Shown: positions 1 through 9,788 of the stretch, in pieces
How positions within the stretch are numbered: position 1 is the stretch's first letter
Layout of the letters: each line of letters starts with the position of its first letter
Source of the DNA: an uncultured Phycisphaerales bacterium
Lineage (GTDB): Bacteria; Planctomycetota; Phycisphaerae; Phycisphaerales; SM1A02
Direction of reading: 5' to 3'
Assembly: GCA_949373145.1 (NCBI GenBank)
Contig: CASICI010000012.1
Coordinates: forward strand, 1-64,000
Length of the DNA: 64,000 nt
The notes under the pieces: model-generated
The model's database searches: none
The model's input: only the letters and a program-made list of their open reading frames with translations
What the model was told of the DNA's origin: nothing
Made by a program: the position numbers and the translations under genes

Positions 1-2
1 AA

Positions 3-185
3 ATCTACAACCTTCAAGAAGACCCTCTTGAACTTCATAACAGAATCAATGACTCGGCGGTAAAAGATATACGCCTCGAACTTGAAGAGGACTACGACAA
101 TCTTGTGCTTGAGTGGCAGCAACACGCTATCGATCGTCCGCATTATAAGGCTGCCACGACTTTATTTTTTCGTAAGGGGCCCTAA
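3..185 (+). CDS. C-terminal fragment of a sulfatase (5' truncated by window edge)
   Basis: Open frame from the window edge translating IYNLQEDPLELHNRINDS...FFRKGP*; the YNLxxDPxE motif is typical of arylsulfatase C-termini. Confidence 0.6.
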   Translation: MYNLQEDPLELHNRINDSAVKDIRLELEEDYDNLVLEWQQHAIDRPHYKAATTLFFRKGP

Positions 186-188
186 TTA

Positions 189-1142
189 ATGAACCGTATG
201 TTCTTTGTCTGTTTCAGCCTAATTCATTCATTCATTCATGCTGAAATGCCTCAATTTGATAAGGGGCCACGACCTAAAAACTTTCAAGAGCTTCGTTTGT
301 ATTACGCAGACCGAGGCCTCAGTATTACACACAAGAAAATTGAACTGTCTCAAGATGTCCAACAAACAAATAATCTTGTCTACGCTCGACGGAAAGATCG
401 TCCACTTCATATTGACACCTTTGTTCCAAACAACCTGAACTCACTCAAAGCTGTTGTAATGCTCGTACACGGCGGTGGATGGAAAAAAGGTGATAGGTCA
501 AACGAGCACACGAAGGCGAAATGGTTCAGCAATCGAGGTTTCATAGTAGTCTGCCCTGAATATCGATTGTCAGGAGAGGCCTTGTTTCCAGCGGCAATAC
601 ACGACCTGAAAGACGCCATCTATTGGACACGAGAACATGCTTTAGAATGGGGAGGGCAACCCGATCGCATTATCTTGATGGGGTTTTCAGCTGGTGCTCA
701 TCTGGTTGCACTAGCCGCAACTGCTGGGCCTGAGGCAGGACTTGATATCTCAGAATCTCAGAAACAATCAAATTCTGTAGCTGCATGCATCGTTGTTGCT
801 GGCCCATCAATAACAAATGATGAACGAGCTTTTCTCGAAGCAAGGAAGCCGGAGTCAAACTATCAGTTATTTCTGGGCGATCTCCCAGAAAATATTCCAG
901 CTATCTACGAGAAGGCATCACCAGCTCATTGGGTATCTGGAAATGAGCCCCCAATGCTTTTCATTACCGAAGGCAACCCATCAGCACACAACACCATACG
1001 TTCGAAATTAGATAAACTGGGAATCCAGAATGAGATTTTCAACCTCACAGGTGGACTCCATAGTGAGTGGAACTGGGAACCTTGGTTTACTCCAACAATG
1101 GAAGTCACTGAGACTTTCATTCACTCCACAATCACTCATTGA
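189..1142 (+). CDS. Secreted alpha/beta hydrolase (esterase/lipase-like)
   Basis: Signal-peptide-like N-terminus, oxyanion motif HGGGW, nucleophile elbow GFSAGAH. Confidence 0.85.
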   Translation: MNRMFFVCFSLIHSFIHAEMPQFDKGPRPKNFQELRLYYADRGLSITHKKIELSQDVQQTNNLVYARRKDRPLHIDTFVPNNLNSLKAVVMLVHGGGWKKGDRSNEHTKAKWFSNRGFIVVCPEYRLSGEALFPAAIHDLKDAIYWTREHALEWGGQPDRIILMGFSAGAHLVALAATAGPEAGLDISESQKQSNSVAACIVVAGPSITNDERAFLEARKPESNYQLFLGDLPENIPAIYEKASPAHWVSGNEPPMLFITEGNPSAHNTIRSKLDKLGIQNEIFNLTGGLHSEWNWEPWFTPTMEVTETFIHSTITH

Positions 1143-1165
1143 TACGTATCGAATCCACTCATTGT

Positions 1166-3490
1166 TTATTGGCTTTGCGTATCATTTGATTGGATCGCCC
1201 CAAGGCCATGGGCCGTCTCCTTCATCACATGACAAACACCAGTCGAGACATCGTAGACCATTCCAATAATACCTACGTGACCGGCGTCAATGAGATTCCG
1301 AATTGCCTCGCTCTTCTGCACTATTTCATTCACAGATCGCTGAACGTTCTGCCTGACAACTATATCTGCCTCAACTACAGATTCGCTGCCCCTATTGTTA
1401 ACTGATTGCAGGCTCTTGCTCCTATTCTCACGAACGACTGACTCGAGACTTTTAATGATCGACTTGACATATTCGCACTTGTCGAGATCAGGGGCCTGCT
1501 TTTCCTGCATGAAATCAATAGCTGACTCAACCGCAACACAGCGGTTATGGCCAACGACAGCAATTAATTTCGAACCAGCACCAACGCAACCGAACTCAAT
1601 GCTGCCGAGTACTTCCGGCGTTACGATATTTCCCGCAACACGCACGCTAACAATATCACCGAGGCCAAGATCAAAGATAATTTCCGCGGGAATTCGTGAA
1701 TCAATATCACTTAGTACTACTGCCATTGGATGCTGGCTTGACGCAGTAGCTACTACCTGCCTACTAAAGTCTCGCTTAAGACGCCGTTCATTTCGAAATC
1801 GCTGATTGCCAGCGAGAAGGTATTTCAAAGCTTCCTCTGGCTTTATTCTCTCTTGTAATTCTTTACTTGAAAAGTCAACGAACGCGATCCGATCTTCGAT
1901 AGCGTACTTATCTCGAAAACCTCTTGTACTGACGTAAACTCCACGAGCAGGTCCAATAACATCACGATATTCTTTGATCAAAGACAAGATATCTGGATCA
2001 ATGTAAACAGTATCGTGTGCATCGACTAAAAGATGCTTGCCTGGCTCGATATTATCGAAAGTCTTTCGCAATGCTGCTCTGTTGAGAAAACTAACCTGAC
2101 TTGCCAGCTCAATTCTTGTGACGTCTTCCCCAAGATATTGATCCACTACCAATCGCATTGGCCTTCGAAGATTACTCCAAAGAATAAATATGATACTTAC
2201 AGCAAGTCCGATGAGGATTCCAATGAGTGGGTCGGTTAAAACTATTGCCAGCAGAGTCACGAACCATGGAATAAATTGATACCTACCAGCTCGCCAAAGT
2301 TCTGCTACAACCTGCGGACTCGCTAACTTGAGACCTGTGGCTATGAGAATCGCTGCGAGTGCAGATAACGGTATGAGATTAATAGCGCGAGGGAGCAGCA
2401 CAACTGATATCGCAAGAAGCGCTCCGTGTAATATTGCTGACTTTTTTGTCCGAGCTCCCGCGTCGATATTCACGCTTGATCGAACAATTTCACAGGTCAT
2501 AGGGAGTCCGCCCGCCATCCCTGAAACAATGTTTCCAATGCCTTGAGCCACAAGTTCTCGATTCGGCGATGTACTTCGCTTCTCTCGATCAAGCCGGTCA
2601 ACTGCCTCTAACGTCAGCAGTGCCTGTAATGATCCAACAATGGCAATCGCAAACGCTGCAGAGGAAACTGCCGGATTCATAAGCTGACTGAAATCTGGAT
2701 TCTGTAGTAAGCCAAAAAAACCGCGTATTGTCTCGGGAACAGGCACATTCACTTTATGAGTCGTACCTATAATCCAAGTTCCCCCAATGCGGTCAAAGCA
2801 AAGGCTACATACGACACCAAAAAGAACGACGACAAGTGGTGCAGGCACACTTGTTCTTTTCAGAAAAGCGATTCTGCCCCACAAGTAAATAATGGCCAAG
2901 GATGCAAAGCCAACAACAATAGAACCTGGGTGCAGGTCACCGAGAATTTCCAAGAGTTCTGAAAATGTGTTTTGTCGGTCTGGCTGAAAGAAAGACATCT
3001 CACCCTCAGGGTCTGTATCATGACCGAACAGGTGAGGAATCTGTTTCAGAATCAGTATGACTCCAATTGCAGAGAGTAATCCACGAACCACACTTGCTGG
3101 AACAAATGATTTGATAAACCCTCCCCTTAGAATCCCTAGCGCAATCTGTATCACTCCAGCAAGAGCTACCGCAACCAACAATCCTTCGAATGAACCAATT
3201 GCTGAAATCTCTGCTGCAACAACTGCGGTAAGACCAGCAGCTGGCCCAGAGATCGTGACTTGTGCGCCGCTCAGAGGGCCAACGATGAGACCAGCAACAA
3301 TACCAGCTACAACCCCAGCAAGTGGAGGAGCGTTTGACGCAAGTGCTATGCCAATACAAAGGGGCAGTGCGACGAGAAAAACTACAACACCAGCGAGTAC
3401 ATCATCCCAGACATTACTCACGTTATCGTTCTTCAGTGTGGCCGACCGAATATTTTCTTTCATCTGCACTCTAACCGTTACGAAATTCAC
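1166..3490 (-). CDS. SulP-family anion transporter with STAS domain and C-terminal beta-carbonic anhydrase domain
   Basis: N-terminal SulP core (ISGPAAGLTAVVAAEI), STAS-like segment, then beta-CA-like domain (LSDIDSRIPAE...GHNRCVAVESAI). Confidence 0.9.
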   Translation of the reverse strand: MNFVTVRVQMKENIRSATLKNDNVSNVWDDVLAGVVVFLVALPLCIGIALASNAPPLAGVVAGIVAGLIVGPLSGAQVTISGPAAGLTAVVAAEISAIGSFEGLLVAVALAGVIQIALGILRGGFIKSFVPASVVRGLLSAIGVILILKQIPHLFGHDTDPEGEMSFFQPDRQNTFSELLEILGDLHPGSIVVGFASLAIIYLWGRIAFLKRTSVPAPLVVVLFGVVCSLCFDRIGGTWIIGTTHKVNVPVPETIRGFFGLLQNPDFSQLMNPAVSSAAFAIAIVGSLQALLTLEAVDRLDREKRSTSPNRELVAQGIGNIVSGMAGGLPMTCEIVRSSVNIDAGARTKKSAILHGALLAISVVLLPRAINLIPLSALAAILIATGLKLASPQVVAELWRAGRYQFIPWFVTLLAIVLTDPLIGILIGLAVSIIFILWSNLRRPMRLVVDQYLGEDVTRIELASQVSFLNRAALRKTFDNIEPGKHLLVDAHDTVYIDPDILSLIKEYRDVIGPARGVYVSTRGFRDKYAIEDRIAFVDFSSKELQERIKPEEALKYLLAGNQRFRNERRLKRDFSRQVVATASSQHPMAVVLSDIDSRIPAEIIFDLGLGDIVSVRVAGNIVTPEVLGSIEFGCVGAGSKLIAVVGHNRCVAVESAIDFMQEKQAPDLDKCEYVKSIIKSLESVVRENRSKSLQSVNNRGSESVVEADIVVRQNVQRSVNEIVQKSEAIRNLIDAGHVGIIGMVYDVSTGVCHVMKETAHGLGAIQSNDTQSQ

Positions 3491-3705
3491 AAAAACCAGA
3501 AGACCAACAATGAGATTTCTGACTCATCGAAGAACAGTCACTTCTTGATAAGAACCTTCTAAACCTTATTTTCTATCCTGAACACCTTAATTTGGCCACT
3601 TTTCTTGTTTTCAGGAATTGGTGTTGGTTCAAAAATTGCTTGGTACAGAATCGTACGTAAAGTTAACACAGGAAGTAATGAATCACCGCAAAGACTGGAA
3701 CTTTT

Positions 3706-4311
3706 ATGACAAACTCACACGCACTTTCTGTTTCTCAAAGTATGGTTCGATTTGTAGTAATTTTACACCTAGTGCTATTGGTCTCCACACCAACTCGGGC
3801 CGACCAACAGAACACCACCGCTCTCGATCAGAATACTGTCTATAGACTTGACCTTTTCACCGAATCATTAAAACCGACTTTGAAAAAAGAACTTAAGCAG
3901 GGTGCCGTTTACTTCAGGTATTCATCAACATCCGGGCGTCATGTCTGGAGTCGCTTCAGTGAAGAAAAAGGATTCGAATTTGCAATGGGTCCAGAGTCTG
4001 TCCAACCAGCGTGGAAATTCGATATCCGCGAGGGGAGAGATGATCAATTACGCCTCCTCGAAAATCGCTCGCCAGAACTCTACAAACGCCTTACGGCACA
4101 AGGTGCCAGGCCCATGATAAAACTTTTAGAGAATGGACATTGGGAACTCGATGTAGCATCAAATGAGGGCCGAGTCTTTGATCTGGAAAGTGGTGAGCGT
4201 TGGGAGTGGCATGGCGGTCGTCAAATTCGTGTGGTCCACGCTGGAGGCATCCATTGGAAATACCGGGATCAAAATTATCAACCTGCATATAACGTTCTGG
4301 TCGCCTGGTAG
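3706..4311 (+). CDS. Hypothetical secreted protein
   Basis: 201-aa ORF with hydrophobic N-terminal signal-like segment; no family recognised. Confidence 0.6.
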   Translation: MTNSHALSVSQSMVRFVVILHLVLLVSTPTRADQQNTTALDQNTVYRLDLFTESLKPTLKKELKQGAVYFRYSSTSGRHVWSRFSEEKGFEFAMGPESVQPAWKFDIREGRDDQLRLLENRSPELYKRLTAQGARPMIKLLENGHWELDVASNEGRVFDLESGERWEWHGGRQIRVVHAGGIHWKYRDQNYQPAYNVLVAW

Positions 4312-4324
4312 TGCGCGACTGAAA

Positions 4325-5254
4325 TTATTTACTCTTTAAAATCATTGCAAACTGCGATTCCAACGCGACCGCTTGCCGCATTGTGGCTCTATGAATCTCC
4401 GTGATCGTCACAATGTCATTGCAGTACCCACCTCCACAGACAATCGCAACAGGCACACGATGCTGAAGTGCCGTTTTGAAGACAAGTGTGTCTCGTCGTC
4501 CAAGACCCTCTTGAGAGATATCAAGACGACCCAAACGATCTCCTATAAAAGGATCAGCCCCAGCAATATAAAAAATAAGTTGGGGCTGAAAATTTGAAAA
4601 GGCAATGCCCAAAGCTTTTTCAAGCTCACTGAGATATATTTCATCTGATGTACCATCGGCCAAAGGAACGTCTAATGAACTTGGATACTTTCGTAGTGGA
4701 AAATTCTTTGCTCCATGTATCGAAAGGGTATAGACCGTGTCATCATTTGCAAAAATTTCAGCTGTACCATTTCCTTGATGAACATCGCAGTCAATAACTA
4801 ATACATTGTGAACAAGCCCACGATCCTGTATCTCTCTTGCAGCTACTGCTATGTCATTGAAAACACAAAATCCTTCACCCCAGTTAGTCCCAGCGTGATG
4901 AGTGCCTCCGGCAAGACTTGCTGCGATACCATCTCGCAAGGCGGTGACTCCTGCGTCAACTGCTGCGCCCGTGCTCCGAAGTGATCGCTCAATAAGATCT
5001 TCACTCCACGGAAAACCGATACGCTGAATTTCTGCCTTAGTCAGTGTCCCACCAAAAACTCGACCCAAATACTGAGGACAGTGCACCCGGCGGAGTTCCT
5101 CGTCATTCGCTGCGTGTGGCTCTATAAACACAAATGGTTCACCGGCTTCTACATCCTCTTCAAGGCGGTGACGAAGTATCTGATACTTCTGAATCGGAAA
5201 TCGATGGCCCTCTGGCAATAAAAGGCGATATTTGTCACAGGGATAAAGCTGCAT
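4325..5254 (-). CDS. Histone deacetylase superfamily protein (AcuC/HDAC-like)
   Basis: GGTHHAGTNWGEGFCVFNDIAVAA, VLVIDCDVHQGNGTAEIF, YIAGADPF motifs. Confidence 0.92.
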   Translation of the reverse strand: MQLYPCDKYRLLLPEGHRFPIQKYQILRHRLEEDVEAGEPFVFIEPHAANDEELRRVHCPQYLGRVFGGTLTKAEIQRIGFPWSEDLIERSLRSTGAAVDAGVTALRDGIAASLAGGTHHAGTNWGEGFCVFNDIAVAAREIQDRGLVHNVLVIDCDVHQGNGTAEIFANDDTVYTLSIHGAKNFPLRKYPSSLDVPLADGTSDEIYLSELEKALGIAFSNFQPQLIFYIAGADPFIGDRLGRLDISQEGLGRRDTLVFKTALQHRVPVAIVCGGGYCNDIVTITEIHRATMRQAVALESQFAMILKSK

Positions 5255-5403
5255 GGACTAGAAACCACACGAAAGGAAAGTGCTCAATCTGGCAACACGA
5301 ACTGCTCAATTAACATGCGAAGAGGTACAGCGACTATTTTTCAATCAAGTGAGAACGTCATGTTTTATGAGTCTATATAAAACACCGTGACCTGAAAAAA
5401 CTT

Positions 5404-5419
5404 TGGCACGAATTGTGCA
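5404..5419 (+). promoter_or_regulatory. Candidate sigma54 (-24/-12) promoter
   Basis: TGGCACGaattGTGCA: GG-N10-GC spacing intact, one mismatch to the TTGC box. Confidence 0.4.
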
Positions 5420-5487
5420 CCTTATTGTGATTGAGATAATCAGAAACAGTGCCCCCTACTAGTACTGTTCTTCATTTTGAAAGGAGA

Positions 5488-5568
5488 ATGCCGGAAATTC
5501 TACAAGGTTGTTACGGAACGGATGAAACCAATTCCCAAACATTTGGAGATGCTCTGAATTACAACTAA
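5488..5568 (+). CDS. Candidate small ORF (26 aa: MPEILQGCYGTDETNSQTFGDALNYN)
   Basis: ATG directly after AAGGAGA (very short SD spacing); lies between the candidate sigma54 promoter and a strong terminator; absent from the supplied ORF track because of its length. Confidence 0.3.
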   Translation: MPEILQGCYGTDETNSQTFGDALNYN

Positions 5569-5576
5569 CAGGAGAT

Positions 5577-5613
5577 GGGGCTCGTATTGGCCACCAATAC
5601 GAGCCCCTTTTTT
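5577..5613 (+). terminator. Rho-independent terminator
   Basis: Perfect 14-bp stem GGGGCTCGTATTGG / CCAATACGAGCCCC with 3-nt loop, followed by T6 on the + strand. Confidence 0.85.
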
Positions 5614-5650
5614 CATCTGTCATTCAGTGGCGACGGGCACAGAATCAATG

Positions 5651-6316
5651 TTATTTGCTTTTAGCAGGCGTTGTCTTTCGACTCGTTTTTTTAAATCGAC
5701 GCATCACACTTGATTCCCTGCCAGTTTCACCATCAATAAGAACATCGATTTTTCCTGTCTCGACACGATAAAGCCAACCATGTAACCGAAGTGTCTTGCC
5801 TTTCTGAAACATATCACGAATCAGCGTTAGTTTTTTTAGGTGATTAAGCTGTACCCGCACATTTTCCATTGTGAGAAGCTCTAACTTCTCATCAGGGGAA
5901 AGCCGTTGTTTCTGAGCAATTTCGTCTGCTGCAGTCTTCGCCTCAGAGCCAACACAAAGCCAATCAGCGATGTAATTCTCTTTCACGCCATTCTCAAGAG
6001 CAGCAATACCACCACATCGTGTATGGCCACACACAATCACATCCTTGATTTTGAGATGCACCAGTGCATATTCCAAAAGTGCGGCAATTCCAACATCATT
6101 AAACGAGACCATATTCGCAATATTTCTGTGGACAAAAATGGTACCCGGGCGTGATCCCGTTATAATGTCTTCGCTCACTCTTGAATCAGCACATCCTATC
6201 CAAACCGCCCTTGGTGTCTGTTTAGCTGCTATCTTCGAATAATGGCTGGAATTAGGCTCAAATTCATCGCTAATAAACTTCTTGTTGCTTTCAAGCAGAC
6301 GGTCAATCATCGTCAA
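5651..6316 (-). CDS. Beta-carbonic anhydrase
   Basis: VWIGCADSRVSEDII and VCGHTRCGGIAAL zinc-ligand motifs. Confidence 0.95.
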   Translation of the reverse strand: MTMIDRLLESNKKFISDEFEPNSSHYSKIAAKQTPRAVWIGCADSRVSEDIITGSRPGTIFVHRNIANMVSFNDVGIAALLEYALVHLKIKDVIVCGHTRCGGIAALENGVKENYIADWLCVGSEAKTAADEIAQKQRLSPDEKLELLTMENVRVQLNHLKKLTLIRDMFQKGKTLRLHGWLYRVETGKIDVLIDGETGRESSVMRRFKKTSRKTTPAKSK

Positions 6317-6468
6317 TTCTCCAGAATAATGTGTTTAAAAGGGCTTTTATCAGAAACACTGCTATACGGTTTTGCAAACCAACACGACAAGTTTTCAATT
6401 AATCACCATAATAGTATGTAAAGAAATATCCGATAAATTTATTTTCCTCCTTATTCTCATCTGCCACC

Positions 6469-8262
6469 ATGAACCTTAGCTTTTGGATCGAAAACTGGCA
6501 GGCGATCCTGACCTCATTCGTGGTGGCAGCAACGCTGCTCGCACTGCTCTTAGGCCGCCGTGCTCCAGACATGGCGATGCTTGGTGCGGTTATCGTTTTG
6601 CTAGCAGCTGGAATTCTTAGCCCTGCTGAAGCACTTTCAGGAATGAGTAATCAAGGAATGCTCACGGTGGCAGCATTATTTGTTGTGGCAGCAGCAGTTC
6701 ATAGGACAGGAGCACTGTCACTGGTGATTGATCGAGGGCTTGGCCGACCACGCTCTCTTCATGAGGCCCAGATTCGGACAATGACAATACCCGCAGTCCT
6801 CTCAGGCTTTATGAACAACACCCCCGTGGTGGCATTAATGGTGCCGGCAGTACGAACATGGGCTCAAAAGCACCAACTCAGCATTTCAAAAATTTTAATG
6901 CCTATGAATGCTGCTGTGGTGCTTGGTGGACTTTGCACACTCATTGGTACGAGCACCAATGTTGTCGTGAGTGGCTTACTGAATGCAAAAACGGGGCAAT
7001 CTCTTGGCATGTTTGATATTACGTGGCTCGGCGTGCCTCTTTTGATTGTTGGCTTTGCTTACATTCTTACTGCCAGTAAAAGCCAGTGGCTATTAAAAGA
7101 CCGTAAACCAGCCGTGAGTGCTGGTGATGATCCCCGAGAATACTCCCTCGAGATGGTTGTTGAATCTCGTAGCCCTCTTGCCGGTAGGACAATTGAACAA
7201 GCTGGTCTTCGTGGACTGCATGGACTGTTTCTTATGGAAATTGATCGTGCTGGTCATGTACGCACGGCAGTGGAACCGACCGAACGACTGGAAGAAGGTG
7301 ATCGACTTGTTTTTGTAGGTATTGTCGATTCCGTCGTGGAATTACAAAAAATACGAGGACTTCGGCCAGCGACTGAACAAGTCTTCCAATTGGATGGGCC
7401 GCGATCTGAGCGTACTCTTGTAGAAGCTGTTGTTTCAAATACATGCCCGCTTGTTGGCCGAACAATCCGAGAGGGTCAGTTTCGATCAACATACGATGCC
7501 GTGATTATTGCAGTGGCAAGAAACGGAGAACGTTTAAGAAAAAAGATTGGTGACATTGTTCTTCAACCTGGCGACACACTACTTTTAGAAGCCAGCCCCC
7601 GGTTCCTAAAAAGACAGAAGACCAGTCGTGATTTCTATCTAGTAAGTGAAGTCCGTGGAGCAAAGCCGCCACGACACGACCTTGCGTGGATTGCATGCAC
7701 AATTTTGGCAGCGATGGTTCTTGCTGCCACACTCGAGCTTGTGCCTATAGTTGCAGCCGCACTTGTCGCAGCGGCGGCGATGGTTGCGACAGGATGCATC
7801 GGCCCAAATGAAGCAAGAAGATCTATCGAATGGGAAACCCTCCTCCTTATCGCGGCTAGTTTCGGACTTGCAAGAGCTATCGAGAAAACAGGTTTAGACG
7901 AACTCATTGCGCAGAGTACTATCGGGGCTGCAGGTGACCGACCTCATCTTGTGCTCGCAGCGATATATTTAGTCACCATGCTTTTTACTGAAACAATGAG
8001 TAACAATGCTGCGGCTGTACTTATCTTTCCAATCGCCTGGCAAACTGCGACCGATCTTGGGCTCAACCCGATGCCGTTTATCATGGCAATTACGGTGGCA
8101 GCTAGTTGTGGGTTTGCGAGCCCTCTCGGCTATCAGACAAATCTAATGATTTATGGTCCGGGTGGGTACAAGTTCAGCGATTACCTACGTTTCGGCGGCC
8201 CACTCAACTTGATAGTGATGGCCATCACTATTTTACTGGCACCGTTGATCTGGCCGTTCTAG
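6469..8262 (+). CDS. SLC13/DASS-family permease with TrkA-C-like domains
   Basis: GFMNNTPVVALMVP, GTSTNVVVSGL, two RCK_C/TrkA-C-like soluble segments, FTETMSNNAAAVLIFP, ASPLGYQTNLMIYGPGGYKFSDYLRFGGPL. Confidence 0.9.
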   Translation: MNLSFWIENWQAILTSFVVAATLLALLLGRRAPDMAMLGAVIVLLAAGILSPAEALSGMSNQGMLTVAALFVVAAAVHRTGALSLVIDRGLGRPRSLHEAQIRTMTIPAVLSGFMNNTPVVALMVPAVRTWAQKHQLSISKILMPMNAAVVLGGLCTLIGTSTNVVVSGLLNAKTGQSLGMFDITWLGVPLLIVGFAYILTASKSQWLLKDRKPAVSAGDDPREYSLEMVVESRSPLAGRTIEQAGLRGLHGLFLMEIDRAGHVRTAVEPTERLEEGDRLVFVGIVDSVVELQKIRGLRPATEQVFQLDGPRSERTLVEAVVSNTCPLVGRTIREGQFRSTYDAVIIAVARNGERLRKKIGDIVLQPGDTLLLEASPRFLKRQKTSRDFYLVSEVRGAKPPRHDLAWIACTILAAMVLAATLELVPIVAAALVAAAAMVATGCIGPNEARRSIEWETLLLIAASFGLARAIEKTGLDELIAQSTIGAAGDRPHLVLAAIYLVTMLFTETMSNNAAAVLIFPIAWQTATDLGLNPMPFIMAITVAASCGFASPLGYQTNLMIYGPGGYKFSDYLRFGGPLNLIVMAITILLAPLIWPF

Positions 8263-8580
8263 GTATCGAATCCGTCTCTCAGGCACAACAAAAGCAGTCT
8301 ATTTCTACAGTCGAATGACGCTTCGTAGCTCAAACTATTCAACGTCACGGTTGTCGCAATTGGAGATCACATATAACCACGACGATTACGATTTCAGTTT
8401 GAAATTGTGCTCACTAGTCCAAAAAAACTCCGGGGAATCGTTACGATCGACCTAAACCATCTTCGATTACTCGTTTGTTTCAGAATAAGGCCTTTCGTTC
8501 CTTTCTTGCCGATGGCCAGCAACGTACTCTAGTAGGTTGCAATCGGCCTTTATACTAGACCCTTCATCCTCCTGAGCCGG

Positions 8581-9453
8581 ATGAGCGAAATACTCTTTCA
8601 TTATTACCGTGTTAATCCAACGACCTGGTTTTACCTCGCGTCGATTCTTTTGATTGCAGTTTTTTTTAAATTCAATCGTGCGATGAGTATTCGCAATATT
8701 GATCTGGTCGGTTTGATCCTCTTTGCGCCAGGTCTTTTAGCCGTCGAATACGGTGGTTTCAAAGCCAACGTCGACGCACAGCAACTTGGCTATATTTGGC
8801 TATTTGTTATCACCGGAATATTTATAATCCGCATGCTCTGTGATTCACTTATGGTCCGAAGGCCTATGCTTGAACCAAATCTCAATAGTGGCGGATTGGT
8901 CTTCCTCGGAGTATCTCTCCTCGTTTTTCTTCTCGCCAATGTTCTCACCACCCGACCAGAAAGAGACGACCTTGCAGCGGCCACAACCGCAGCAAAACTC
9001 GAGACAGGTGAAGCCGAAGTTGATATTGATCAGCTAGCCAGAACTGGACCTGGGTATCCTCTTCTTTTTCTTCTGCCACATATTTCAACACAGCGTGTTT
9101 TCTCCTCTGATAGCACTTCCGCAGTGCGTAGCGATACAAACGAACCGCCTCCACGGATTGTTCATGAAACAACAGCACGAGTGATGGCCATCATTTCTCA
9201 ATTGCTTATTGTGAGTGGAATACTTTTTGTAGGATGGCGGCACTTTGAAAATATAAAACTTGGTATCGCTGCTGCCGTTCTCTATTTACTGCTTCCGTAT
9301 ACAGCCATGATGACTGGAAGGGTCGACCATGCATTGCCTGGTGCGTTAATTGTCTGGGCAATCGGAGCATACCGCAGGCCTGTAATAGCAGGCGGCCTCA
9401 TCGGACTTGCGATTGGAATAATTTATTACCCTGTTTTTCTCCTTCCCTTGTAG
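8581..9453 (+). CDS. Multi-pass membrane protein, 3' truncated at a chimeric junction
   Basis: Multiple hydrophobic helices; the frame stops exactly where base composition changes and a different gene begins mid-ORF. Confidence 0.6.
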   Translation: MSEILFHYYRVNPTTWFYLASILLIAVFFKFNRAMSIRNIDLVGLILFAPGLLAVEYGGFKANVDAQQLGYIWLFVITGIFIIRMLCDSLMVRRPMLEPNLNSGGLVFLGVSLLVFLLANVLTTRPERDDLAAATTAAKLETGEAEVDIDQLARTGPGYPLLFLLPHISTQRVFSSDSTSAVRSDTNEPPPRIVHETTARVMAIISQLLIVSGILFVGWRHFENIKLGIAAAVLYLLLPYTAMMTGRVDHALPGALIVWAIGAYRRPVIAGGLIGLAIGIIYYPVFLLPL

Positions 9454-9458
9454 AGCCA

Positions 9459-9779
9459 ATGAAAATTGATAACTTAGCGAAACAACTTGCTAGGCTTTCA
9501 GGGCTTACTCCAGGCAAAGATATAAAAATAATTTATACAGGCTTAAGAATTGGAGAAAAACTTCATGAAAAGCTTTTTCATAAGGATGAAAAAAAAATTA
9601 CTACAAAGCATCCAGACATATTAATAGCAAAGTCTAGAGAATTAAACTTTTTACAAATAGATGGCGTTATAAATAAAATGAATGATTTTTTAATTAAAAA
9701 TAAAGAGAAAGAAGCAATCAATCAGCTTATAAAGCTAGTGCCAGAGTTTTCGATTGATCCCAAAAATAAAATTTATTAA
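9459..9779 (+). CDS. C-terminal fragment of a CapD/PglF-like nucleoside-diphosphate-sugar epimerase/dehydratase (5' truncated)
   Basis: EPMKIDNLAKQLARLSGLTPGKDIKIIYTGLRIGEKLHEKLF matches the CapD C-terminal pattern; homology starts at GAGCCA just before the annotated ATG. Confidence 0.8.
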   Translation: MKIDNLAKQLARLSGLTPGKDIKIIYTGLRIGEKLHEKLFHKDEKKITTKHPDILIAKSRELNFLQIDGVINKMNDFLIKNKEKEAINQLIKLVPEFSIDPKNKIY

Positions 9780-9788
9780 GGAGCCTAG

